Origin: Clostridia bacterium
GTDB taxonomy: Bacteria > Bacillota > Clostridia > Oscillospirales > CAG-382
Length of the DNA stretch: 44,739 bases
Reading direction: 5' to 3'
Assembly: GCA_017629175.1 (NCBI GenBank)
Contig: JAGBXS010000086.1
Span: forward strand, 1-44,739
Position 1 is the first letter of the stretch, and each line of letters opens with the position of its first letter. Shown here one piece after another: positions 34,252 through 40,850 of the stretch. The notes under the pieces are model-generated. The model did not search any database, was not told the DNA's origin, and saw only the letters and a program-made list of their open reading frames with translations. The translations under genes and the position numbers were made by a program.

Positions 34252-35478
34252 TTACGCCTTCTTTTTCTTCCGCAGAAGGTATTCATCCAGCTTTTCCTTC
34301 ATGTTGTCGGGCATTTCCTTGGCAACGGGGCAGATTGCCGCGTTGGCCATGCGGGAAGCAAAGGCCGTGATGAAGTCAACGTCCTTCCGCATCTGCTCCA
34401 TCTTCATCACCGCCACGGTGTCGTAGCTGTTGTGGATGGGAGCCAGATCTCTCCCTGCCGCACGGGCAAAGGAAACTGCGGGCACGCCCTTGTCCGCAAA
34501 GGGAGTGGAATCGCTGGAATACACGTCCTGATAAGCCTTCACCTGGAAGCCCAGCTCGCTTCCCAAGTAAGAAATGTAGTTCACCAGTGCCGTCTCCGCC
34601 GTTACGCAGGAGATAAATTTGCCCATGATACAGCCGATCATATCCAGATTGATCACAAGCGCCACATCCTTCAGCTCGGTCTCGTGCTGAATGCAATAGG
34701 CCTTAGAGCCCAAAAGGCCTCGCTCCTCGCTTCCACAGAAGATAAACCGCAGGCTGTAACGGTGGGAATTTTTTGCAAAATATTCCGCCATGGCCATAAT
34801 GCCCACGCATCCGGACATATTATCGTAAGCACCCTGGGAAAGGGAGGTGCTGTCGTAATGGGCGGTAAAGATGATCTGCTCCGGGGTCTCTCCGGGAAGA
34901 TCGATGATCACGTTGTGGGAGTTACCCTTGTATTCTCTCTGCTTCAAAACGATCTTAGCGGTTTTCGCCTCGCTGTTCACGATGTCCACCGCGTCCTTGG
35001 CGTTGATGTTCACACCAAGAAGCTTCTCCCCTTTTGCCACGTGGGGACGAAGCTCTCTGTGATCGATATCTCTGTCTGCGTAGTTCACGTTGCCGTCGTA
35101 GGAGATAAAGCCCACCGCACCGTTTTCCAGCAGCTCGCGGTAACGCCAATAGCCAAGATAACCGTCGAAGAGAACGATCTTGCCCTTGCAGTGAGACAGG
35201 GAATAACGGTCACCCTCGGTGAGATAATACAAGGGTGCTTCCACCTCGCCGGAGCCTGCCAGCAGGTAGCCCTTGCAGGGGATCTCTCTGCCGTCAATGG
35301 TCAGGGTCGCCTCCTCCACGGTGGCAAGCTCCACCTCAAAGGGCTCCAAATACGCCTCCAAGCCCAAGTCCGCCGCAGTCTGCCGCAGATATTCCGCCGC
35401 GCGCTTCTCCGCATCGCTTCCGCCGGTACGGACGTAGGCGGTATCGTCAAAAATCTTTTTCATCAGTTCTTTTTTCAT
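34252..35478 (-). CDS. M28-family zinc aminopeptidase with PA-type insertion
   Basis: 408-residue peptidase. The two-zinc site is complete: His207 (TAHYDS), Asp219 (GAYDNMSG), Glu251/Glu252 (GSEERGLLGS; catalytic base and ligand), Asp279 (INLDMIG) and His349 (PIHNSYDT). Residues about 60-180 form an inserted PA-like domain. There is no signal peptide, so it is probably cytoplasmic and recycles peptides. The first ATG (35487) abuts GGGAG, so ATG 35478 is chosen. Consensus promoter at 35524-35552. The Lys-rich tail (RKKKKA) is unremarkable. Confidence 0.9.
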   Translation of the reverse strand: MKKELMKKIFDDTAYVRTGGSDAEKRAAEYLRQTAADLGLEAYLEPFEVELATVEEATLTIDGREIPCKGYLLAGSGEVEAPLYYLTEGDRYSLSHCKGKIVLFDGYLGYWRYRELLENGAVGFISYDGNVNYADRDIDHRELRPHVAKGEKLLGVNINAKDAVDIVNSEAKTAKIVLKQREYKGNSHNVIIDLPGETPEQIIFTAHYDSTSLSQGAYDNMSGCVGIMAMAEYFAKNSHRYSLRFIFCGSEERGLLGSKAYCIQHETELKDVALVINLDMIGCIMGKFISCVTAETALVNYISYLGSELGFQVKAYQDVYSSDSTPFADKGVPAVSFARAAGRDLAPIHNSYDTVAVMKMEQMRKDVDFITAFASRMANAAICPVAKEMPDNMKEKLDEYLLRKKKKA

Positions 35479-35523
35479 AAGTAACATAGCTCCCTTGCGG
35501 CATCGCCACTCTTTTTTCGCTTT

Positions 35524-35552
35524 ATTGTACCAAAAAACAGCCCTGCTGTCAA
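35524..35552 (-). promoter_or_regulatory. Sigma-A promoter of the M28 peptidase
   Basis: Minus-strand TTGACA (35547-35552), 17 bp, TACAAT (35524-35529). Confidence 0.87.
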
Positions 35553-35574
35553 GACGGTACCTTTTTCAAAAGAA

Positions 35575-35596
35575 AAACGCCTCCGCAGAGGCGTTT
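35575..35596 (-). terminator. Terminator of the membrane-protein gene at 35602
   Basis: 9-bp stem AAACGCCTC/GAGGCGTTT with a CGCA loop and T-run on the minus-strand exit. Confidence 0.9.
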
Positions 35597-35601
35597 CCCG
35601 A

Positions 35602-36060
35602 TTACGTTTTCGCTTGCAGCAACCTGCCCAGCAGACGGTAGGAAATGCTCTTCCCTTTTCGTCTGGCCAAGGAGAAGGAGGCCGCCAGCCCCAAAAGGAA
35701 CAGGCAAACAAAGAATCCCCATCCCGCGCCGCCGTCGTCGCCCAAATCATTGTTCAGCAGAAGAAGGGCAGAGCGTAAGCTGGCGCCACGACTGAGTTTG
35801 GTGACGATCATGGAGATATAGAAAAACAATGGAACTAACAAAGCGGCAAAAGGATCCACCCACCACTTCAGCAGGCTAAAGCGCGCTATCAGCACCACCG
35901 CAATAGGCGTCATCACAAACAAAATGCCATACGTCCACGCAATCGCGGTACCCAGGCTTTTGGTGGGCAAAAGGGCAAGAAAACAATAGCAGAGAGCATA
36001 CGCCGCAAACGCCAGGAAATAATACAGAATTCCAAACAGGATCACTTTCTTCTTACTCAT
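35602..36060 (-). CDS. Membrane protein of unknown function
   Basis: 152 residues with four hydrophobic segments (about 7-32, 38-60, 68-90 and 113-132), then a basic cytoplasmic end (ARRKGKSISYRLLGRLLQAKT). No family recognised. ATG 36060 is preceded by a weak GGAGGC-like site. It has its own consensus promoter (36096-36124) and a terminator, so it is a single-gene unit. Confidence 0.7.
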   Translation of the reverse strand: MSKKKVILFGILYYFLAFAAYALCYCFLALLPTKSLGTAIAWTYGILFVMTPIAVVLIARFSLLKWWVDPFAALLVPLFFYISMIVTKLSRGASLRSALLLLNNDLGDDGGAGWGFFVCLFLLGLAASFSLARRKGKSISYRLLGRLLQAKT

Positions 36061-36095
36061 AAAAGCCTCCGTCCCTCTTTCGTTTTTCTGCTTTC

Positions 36096-36124
36096 AGTAT
36101 AGCAGAAGCCCAACGCCTTGTCAA
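36096..36124 (-). promoter_or_regulatory. Sigma-A promoter of the membrane protein at 35602
   Basis: Minus-strand TTGACA (36119-36124), 17 bp, TATACT (36096-36101). Confidence 0.87.
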
Positions 36125-36138
36125 GAGGCTGGGAAGCC

Positions 36139-36540
36139 TCAGTAACACATGGCAGGATACTGCGCCCTCAAGCAAGTATACAAGTTCTGCCGCATATTGA
36201 GAACTGCCTTTTTCACTTCGGCAAGGTATTCTCTAAAGAAAAGATTGATGTATACCGCCGGTTGACTCGCCAGGTTAAAGCCGTAATTCCCCCAACACGG
36301 AGCGTCTTACGGATAAACCCTAAATCCGCTTCGATTCGCCTATAAAAGTTTTATTTCAAATAAGGCTTCCGTCTGCCGTCGTAGTTGACGTAGAAGTCAT
36401 ACCACAACTTTCGGTTGTTTGCAACGGAGGCGAAATCGCATAAAACAACTCCGGGTTGATTTGGAGCAAAAAGCGGCACGCAATGCGTACCGCCAAGGGT
36501 TAAAATTTTTCGTCCCGATGCCGTTGGGAAAGGAAATGAG
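36139..36540 (-). pseudogene. Decayed C-terminal gene fragment (one stop, one or more frameshifts)
   Basis: This otherwise gene-less stretch is coding-like on the minus strand. One frame reads ILTLGGTHCVPLFAPNQPG, then NNRKLWYDFYVNYDGRRKPY and LK, meets a TAA (about 36356) and continues in the same frame as NFYRRIEADLGFIRKTL. After a frame change near 36310 it goes on as APCWGNYGFNLASQPAVY and INLFFREYLAEVKKAVLN, ending MCY at the stop 36139-36141. Codon choice looks real, yet no intact ORF exists. The fragment could be the lost C-terminus of the SUFU-like gene upstream (which ends at 36500 in another frame) or a separate gene. Family unknown. Confidence 0.5.
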
Positions 36541-37117
36541 GCCGACCGTTTTCCGGATAGAGATAATTGGTGAACTGCACCGGACCGATGCGCATATAGT
36601 GTTCTACATCCGCCTTATTCAAAAGCACCACCTGCAAAAAAGTAGCCGTCCAACCAAAGCCCGCTTTACAGCGAAGCACGCCGAAATCCTCCAACACCTG
36701 CGGAAGCTCCAAATACGCCCCGATCATTTCGTCTGCAGGATCCTCGTTTTCCCACCCGAAGCTGTGCCCGTAGGTCACGTACGTTTTCTCGCGGAAAGCA
36801 TAGGTGGCAACGTGCAACAGATGATTATAATACCAACGGATGACCTCCTGTTGCGTAAGGTCTTCCTCGCTATCCACAAACATCATGTACTCGTTGCGGG
36901 TAGAAAAAGGCTTAGCTACCATCTTTGGCAGTTTATAATCGCTTGCTCCAACAGTCACCAATTTCCAAAAGGGAAACTTTTCGTTGGGCGGGTAGACGAA
37001 TACGTCTACGTGATACCCACCATCTAAAACTTGATGCAAAACCGTACACTCATCCTCTTTCGCCCCCAAATAGCGGTCGAGGTGCGCGCTCAGTTTATCC
37101 ATATGCTTTAATTTCAC
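36500..37117 (-). CDS. Suppressor-of-fused-like (SUFU) domain protein, C-terminus possibly altered
   Basis: 205 residues. The pattern YHVDVFVYPPNEKFPFWKLVT, then FSTRNEYMMFVDSEEDLTQQ and ...ATYAFREKTYVTYGHSFGW fits bacterial SUFU-domain proteins. These small cytoplasmic proteins have unclear roles, often linked to polymorphic toxin immunity. Start is GTG 37117, 10 nt after AAGGAGAGA; the nearby ATG is out of frame. The end (LSQRHRDEKF) looks like a frame run-off: a coding-like region continues in a different frame below it, so a frameshift near 36530 may have truncated the protein. No toxin gene is adjacent. Confidence 0.65.
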   Translation of the reverse strand: MKLKHMDKLSAHLDRYLGAKEDECTVLHQVLDGGYHVDVFVYPPNEKFPFWKLVTVGASDYKLPKMVAKPFSTRNEYMMFVDSEEDLTQQEVIRWYYNHLLHVATYAFREKTYVTYGHSFGWENEDPADEMIGAYLELPQVLEDFGVLRCKAGFGWTATFLQVVLLNKADVEHYMRIGPVQFTNYLYPENGRPHFLSQRHRDEKF

Positions 37118-37205
37118 GTTTTCATCTCTCCTTTTTTAAGGATACAAAAGGTCGGCTTCATCGCTTTTATTACAACAAAAACACGACCGGATGTCGAGCA
37201 GGAAA

Positions 37206-37225
37206 AACGCCCCTGAGGAGGCGTT
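37206..37225 (-). terminator. Terminator of the gene at 37255
   Basis: Stem AACGCCTC/GGGGCGTT (one wobble) then TTTTT on the minus strand. Confidence 0.8.
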
Positions 37226-37254
37226 CCCCGATCGGACTTGGCCCGTTTTCCTCT

Positions 37255-37749
37255 TTATGCTAAAGTTTCCAACAGCAGAAGTGCCAGCAGGAAGTTGATG
37301 CCAAAGGTTGCCAGAACCATTCCCAGCCACACGGCAAACTTTTTCCCAAAGGTACGAACGGTGCGCAGCAAGCCGATGGTTAAAACCACCATAAAACCGC
37401 AGACTGCTCCGCCGATAGCGCCGCCCACGATGGGGACGATGGAACACAGTGCTACGCTGTTTCCCCACATAAGCACGAAGCCGAAGCCAAGTGCCAGCAG
37501 AAGGATCTCGTACCAGGCAGGCTTTGGGGTGATTACGATCTCGTCCCTGCCGATCATAAGGCTGGCACCGAAATAAGCAGAGCCTTTCACGTCAACGGTC
37601 ACCGTCTGTTCGCCGCACTGATACGCATAGCAATTCTTTCTCACCTTAAAAAGCGGAATGCCGCCAACGGAAATCTCCTTTTTGCCGGTCCAGAAGCTTT
37701 CTTCGTAGACGATCTCCCCATAGGTCTCGTGGTTTACAACAACTCGCAT
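37255..37749 (-). CDS. Membrane protein with soluble N-terminal half, unknown function
   Basis: 164 residues. About 1-75 are beta-rich and soluble (MRVVVNHETYGEIVYEESFW, KGSAYFGASLMIGRDEIVI). Then three hydrophobic segments (about 83-97, 100-125 and 140-160). Not recognised. GGGAGG 5 nt upstream fixes ATG 37749 rather than the longer ORF. Consensus promoter at 37784-37812; own terminator. Confidence 0.7.
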   Translation of the reverse strand: MRVVVNHETYGEIVYEESFWTGKKEISVGGIPLFKVRKNCYAYQCGEQTVTVDVKGSAYFGASLMIGRDEIVITPKPAWYEILLLALGFGFVLMWGNSVALCSIVPIVGGAIGGAVCGFMVVLTIGLLRTVRTFGKKFAVWLGMVLATFGINFLLALLLLETLA

Positions 37750-37783
37750 ACAAACCTCCCGTGAAATATTACTTTTTTGTTTT

Positions 37784-37812
37784 ATTATAGCAAAAAATGC
37801 GTTGCCTGTCAA
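37784..37812 (-). promoter_or_regulatory. Sigma-A promoter of the gene at 37255
   Basis: Minus-strand TTGACA (37807-37812), 17 bp, TATAAT (37784-37789). Confidence 0.9.
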
Positions 37813-37879
37813 GGCTACGTCTCAGCTTGCAGCCGAGGAAAAATTGTATAAAGCAAGAAAGATGATTTTTGGCAAACGC

Positions 37880-37907
37880 AAAAAGCAAGCCTTTCGGCTT
37901 GCTTTTT
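37880..37907. terminator. Bidirectional-looking terminator after the AEC transporter
   Basis: 12-bp stem AAAAAGCAAGCC/GGCTTGCTTTTT with TTTC loop. Very similar hairpins occur at 42189 and 44674. Confidence 0.9.
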
Positions 37908-37916
37908 CAAAGAAGC

Positions 37917-38873
37917 TTATATCCACCCAAAGGATTTTGCCAGGGTAATGAACACAAAGATGGTTCCGATGGAAAGCAGGGTGCCCAAGGTGATGATCTC
38001 CCCTGCCAGTTCGTGGTCAGCCTCATAATTTCTAGCCATGGCGTAGCTGGAAACGGCGTTGGGGGTCACAAAAACCGCCACCAAAATGGCCATCTCCAAG
38101 CGGTCAAAGCCCAAAAACGCAGAGAGGGGGAGCATAACGGCAGGGATCAAAAGGATCTTCCCCATCACGGAAAGAGCAGAGAACTTCACGTTCTTCAGCA
38201 GATTTCCAAACTTCAAATCCCCGCCCAGGATCAAGAACGCCAAGGGGGTTGCGATGGATTTGATGTTGTACAGCGTGGTGTCCAACATAGTGGGGAGGGT
38301 GAATCCAAGGGAATTGCTCACCAGGGAGAACAAAAGTCCGGAAACACCGCCGATGATCAACGGGTTCTTCACAATACCGATCAACGCGGACTTCAGATTT
38401 TTGTTCTTGGAATCACTGAAGGCATACAGAGAAATAACGGAAAGCATATTGATCACGGGAACGTAGAAGGATGCCACCACCGCCGCCAGAACAGCCCCCT
38501 CGTCTCCGCCGATGCTCAGCCCCAAGGGAACGCCAAACAGCAGGAAATTGGAGCGGAAGGTTCCCTGGATCATAACGCCGCGGCGCTTGTTGTCCTTCAC
38601 GAACAACGGCACCACAAGGAACAGCAACCCGCAAATCACGCAAGCACAAATACAAACGTAAAGGATCAGCTTCCCGTTGAACACGTCGAAGATATTGGCG
38701 CTTGCCACGTTGTAAAACAGAAGCACCGGCAACAAGCATTTAAAACAAACTTCGTTGGCGATCTTCAAAAAGTGCTCGTCCCACAAGCGGAGACGGGTCA
38801 GCACGTACCCCAGCAGGATCAGCAGAAAAATGGGAACGATCACGTTCGCAGAAAACAAAAAATCAGACAACAT
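37917..38873 (-). CDS. AEC-family transporter (auxin efflux carrier / malate permease type)
   Basis: 318-residue integral membrane carrier with about ten helices in two five-helix repeats. Family-typical features are the N-terminal VIVPIFLLILLGYVLTRL, the mid region SNFLLFGVPLGLSIGGDEG, and in the second half LILGGDLKF and FVTPNAVSSYAMARNY. AEC carriers export or import organic acids such as malate and some amino acids; the substrate cannot be read from the sequence. ATG 38873 has an AAAGGG site close by. Sigma-A promoter at 38974-39002. Monocistronic. Confidence 0.9.
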   Translation of the reverse strand: MLSDFLFSANVIVPIFLLILLGYVLTRLRLWDEHFLKIANEVCFKCLLPVLLFYNVASANIFDVFNGKLILYVCICACVICGLLFLVVPLFVKDNKRRGVMIQGTFRSNFLLFGVPLGLSIGGDEGAVLAAVVASFYVPVINMLSVISLYAFSDSKNKNLKSALIGIVKNPLIIGGVSGLLFSLVSNSLGFTLPTMLDTTLYNIKSIATPLAFLILGGDLKFGNLLKNVKFSALSVMGKILLIPAVMLPLSAFLGFDRLEMAILVAVFVTPNAVSSYAMARNYEADHELAGEIITLGTLLSIGTIFVFITLAKSFGWI

Positions 38874-38973
38874 ATACCCTTTTTCGCGTCGAAAACAAAT
38901 CGGCGCACTCCATCAAAACTTTCAATTTACGCAAAGCGAAAAAACTGCTGTTTCCGCCGTTTTTTGACGTGTT

Positions 38974-39002
38974 ATGATAGCACACTTTATTTGGTTTTTC
39001 AA
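38974..39002 (-). promoter_or_regulatory. Sigma-A promoter of the AEC transporter
   Basis: Minus-strand TTGAAA (38997-39002), 17 bp, TATCAT (38974-38979). The rest of 38880-39100 holds nothing else I can identify. Confidence 0.75.
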
Positions 39003-39100
39003 GTGAAATATTTGCTCAATCGAAACGTATTTTTCATAGAATTTTGTGGAATATTGCTTTAAGTGCCTGCCGGGAACGATATAACGCCCGCTGCAAAAGC

Positions 39101-39131
39101 AAACAGCCTCCGCCGGATAGCGGAGGCTGTT
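39101..39131 (-). terminator. Terminator of the zinc-ribbon gene; 31-nt sequence repeated at 39813
   Basis: 11-bp stem AACAGCCTCCG/CGGAGGCTGTT with loop CCGGATAG. The whole 31 nt recur exactly, in the same orientation, at 39813-39843. Confidence 0.85.
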
Positions 39132-39149
39132 GTTGTTGTTCAAAATCGA

Positions 39150-39473
39150 TTAATTGTCCGAACGGCACAACAACAGAATGCCGCCAATGGTGTTAACGAG
39201 CAAGAGCGCGCAGATCTTCAAGCCAACGCCCACAGGTTCGCCGCGCTTCATCTTGCCGCAAATAGAAATAGTAATCGGCAAGCACCAAGCAAGGGGCAAA
39301 AGGAATAAGCCTTGCACAATGCACCCCAAGATCAAAAAAATCTTACTTGCAACTGCCAAGCCGTCATTACCGCCATTCACTTGCGTTTTATTGGAAGATA
39401 CCGCGCAACCGCAGCCCGGGCAAATAACAGTCTCCTCCAAAATTTCTCTTCCGCATTTCTGGCAAAATTTCAT
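39150..39473 (-). CDS. Zinc-ribbon membrane protein
   Basis: 107 residues. An N-terminal zinc ribbon with two CxxC pairs (FCQKCGREILEETVICPGCGC, Cys4, 7, 18, 21) is joined by a short Asn/Gly linker to two hydrophobic segments (about 40-70 and 82-101). Such zinc_ribbon_2 membrane proteins are common in Clostridia and of unknown function. GGAGGG precedes ATG 39473. It is transcribed away from the small XRE regulator from a shared promoter region with two palindromes, so it is very probably the regulator's target. Confidence 0.8.
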   Translation of the reverse strand: MKFCQKCGREILEETVICPGCGCAVSSNKTQVNGGNDGLAVASKIFLILGCIVQGLFLLPLAWCLPITISICGKMKRGEPVGVGLKICALLLVNTIGGILLLCRSDN

Positions 39474-39517
39474 AAAGTCCCTCCGTTTTATTTATTTCGT
39501 CGTCATTCGACGCAACC

Positions 39518-39546
39518 ATTATACTCAGTTTTTGAGTATTTGTCAA
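39518..39546 (-). promoter_or_regulatory. Consensus promoter of the zinc-ribbon gene
   Basis: Minus-strand TTGACA (39541-39546), 17 bp, TATAAT (39518-39523): exact consensus. The spacer and -10 are covered by one palindrome and the -35 edge by the other. Confidence 0.92.
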
Positions 39547-39564
39547 TACTCAATTTATGAGTAT
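39521..39564. promoter_or_regulatory. Paired palindromic operators between divergent genes
   Basis: Two perfect palindromes ATACTCA-N5-TGAGTAT at 39521-39539 and 39546-39564, centres 25 bp apart, in the 129-bp region between the zinc-ribbon gene and the XRE gene. The first overlaps the -10 and spacer of the zinc-ribbon promoter. The second touches its -35 box and would cover the start region of the XRE transcript (possible TTGTCA 39540-39545, TATGTT 39562-39567). They are probably binding sites of the XRE protein, giving autoregulation. Confidence 0.85.
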
Positions 39565-39602
39565 GTTAGAATTTATGAAAGAAAATATAGATGGGAGCAT
39601 TT

Positions 39603-39809
39603 ATGAATTACAGAACCAGAATGAGAAATCTCCGCGAGGACAACGATCTCACGCAAAAAGAAGTGGGTGCAATCATCAACAAGTCACAACAAGGGTATAG
39701 CCATATTGAAGACGGGCGCGCAGAGCTAAAAATAGACGACCTAATCAAGCTTTGCCGTTTTTACAAGGTTAGCTCCGACTACTTCATCGGTCTGTCTGAC
39801 CAAATTTAG
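39603..39809 (+). CDS. Small XRE-family (Cro/CI-like) regulator
   Basis: 68-residue DNA-binding protein that is essentially one lambda-repressor-type helix-turn-helix: MRNLREDNDLTQKEVGAIIN, SQQGYSHIEDGRAELKIDDLIKLCRFYKVSSDYFIGL. It would bind palindromic DNA as a dimer. GGGAG (39593-39597) places the start at ATG 39603 rather than 39591. It is divergent to the zinc-ribbon membrane gene, with two perfect palindromes between them. The lack of any ligand domain suggests control by concentration or by a partner protein. Confidence 0.92.
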   Translation: MNYRTRMRNLREDNDLTQKEVGAIINKSQQGYSHIEDGRAELKIDDLIKLCRFYKVSSDYFIGLSDQI

Positions 39810-39812
39810 ACA

Positions 39813-39843
39813 AAACAGCCTCCGCCGGATAGCGGAGGCTGTT
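39813..39843. terminator. Terminator of the XRE gene and of the gene at 39849; copy of 39101-39131
   Basis: Same 31-nt hairpin as at 39101, in direct orientation. It lies between the convergent XRE and membrane-protein genes. Confidence 0.85.
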
Positions 39844-39848
39844 ATTGA

Positions 39849-40259
39849 TCAGTCTTCCTTCAACCAAAGATGCGTCGAGAACGCAACGTACGTCAAGCGC
39901 AAGAGTACGTATGCCAGGGGCAGGATCCAAAAAAGCTCTTCCGGCAGGAAATCACAATCAAAGCGGGCATACAAATACATCAACACAAGGGAAAGCTGGG
40001 CGCAAATATTCAGGATCGATTTCACCTTGGTTTTCGGCAACACAAAAAAATAATACACCGTATAAAACAGATCGATCTCATAAACCAGCAGAAAGCCGGT
40101 AACGATCATGATCATGGCGACTCCCAGCCCCTCCAGGATGTCAACGCCGTTGGCAGGATCCATATCGAAACGGTAGGATTCCACCGCATAGAAAATGCCT
40201 AAAGCCAGGGTCGCGGCAATCAATGCCAAAAAGCCGAAAATGATGATCTTCTTTTTCAC
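39849..40259 (-). CDS. Membrane protein of unknown function
   Basis: 136 residues, four predicted helices (about 4-27, 42-64, 66-76/80-98 and 108-128) with short loops. Family not recognised. Starts at GTG 40259 with AAGGAGA 9 nt upstream. Its promoter (40297-40325) lies inside the remains of the decayed glycosidase-like gene. Confidence 0.65.
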   Translation of the reverse strand: MKKKIIIFGFLALIAATLALGIFYAVESYRFDMDPANGVDILEGLGVAMIMIVTGFLLVYEIDLFYTVYYFFVLPKTKVKSILNICAQLSLVLMYLYARFDCDFLPEELFWILPLAYVLLRLTYVAFSTHLWLKED

Positions 40260-40296
40260 GCCTCAATCTCCTTCTTCATGCGTTCGGCTTTTCTTC

Positions 40297-40325
40297 ATTT
40301 TACCGTAAAATTCCAACGGCTTCAA
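40297..40325 (-). promoter_or_regulatory. Promoter of the membrane protein at 39849
   Basis: Minus-strand TTGAAG (40320-40325), 17 bp, TAAAAT (40297-40302). Confidence 0.5.
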
Positions 40326-40649
40326 GCAAATTGATGCAGAAAATCATGTCGCAAAAGAAAACTTTATTCCAAAGATGGGGCTCTTTGTTCAGATCCATCA
40401 CGGAGAAAGGTAACTGCCCCTCCGAGGGTTAGTAGTCAATGAACAAGTGGATGGCGTTTCCCGCCACCTGCAAAAGCGGGGCTCTAATTGCGCCGGCAAC
40501 ACGGAATCATACACGTGCTCCAGCCACAGCCCGGGATATTGCTCCGAGATCAAAAACAGCGGCTTCTCCATCCCGCGGAAGCAGGCAATATGCACTTTTT
40601 CAATCCGCTCCAACGCCATAGCGTAAAGCGCGGCAATCTTTTCTTTCAT
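40300..40649 (-). pseudogene. Decayed N-terminal fragment of a glycosidase-like gene
   Basis: From ATG 40649 the frame reads MKEKIAALYAMALERIEKVH, IACFRGMEKPLFLISEQYPG, LWLEHVYDSVL and then drifts into Pro/Arg/Thr-rich nonsense. A second frame takes over with VAGNAIHLFIDY, a TAA stop, then PSEGQLPFSVMDLNKEPHLW and an ending LLEAVGILR. The segments resemble the N-terminal end of alpha/alpha-barrel glycosidases (EQYPGLWLEHVYDSV... and LFIDYQ..DGQLP), from memory of the family. At least one frameshift and one stop are present and the rest of the gene is missing. A consensus promoter still precedes it. Confidence 0.6.
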
Positions 40650-40696
40650 AGTTAGGTTCATTCCTTTCGTAGCCCGCATTTTGCGGGCGGGTACAT

Positions 40697-40723
40697 GTTT
40701 GAAAAAGGATCCCTTTTTCAAAC
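40697..40723. repeat. Perfect 27-bp inverted repeat
   Basis: GTTTGAAAAAGG-ATC-CCTTTTTCAAAC in the leader of the decayed gene; a further small hairpin CCCGC-ATTTT-GCGGG lies at about 40675-40690. It could be a leader hairpin; no clear T-run exit. Confidence 0.6.
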
Positions 40724-40767
40724 TTGCACCTTTTTAGGTTGGTGGAGGTGAGTTTTGTTCTAAATTG

Positions 40768-40796
40768 AATATAGCACAAAAACAAAGCTGTGTCAA
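40768..40796 (-). promoter_or_regulatory. Sigma-A promoter of the decayed gene
   Basis: Minus-strand TTGACA (40791-40796), 17 bp, TATATT (40768-40773). Confidence 0.75.
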
Positions 40797-40850
40797 TTAA
40801 GGCGGATACCATGCTTTGGATCGATAAATTTACCAAAAATAAATTACGAC

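Noticed and set aside
36118..36345. 75-codon plus-strand ORF
   Set aside because: No ribosome site or motif; the minus strand carries coding-like pieces of a decayed gene instead.
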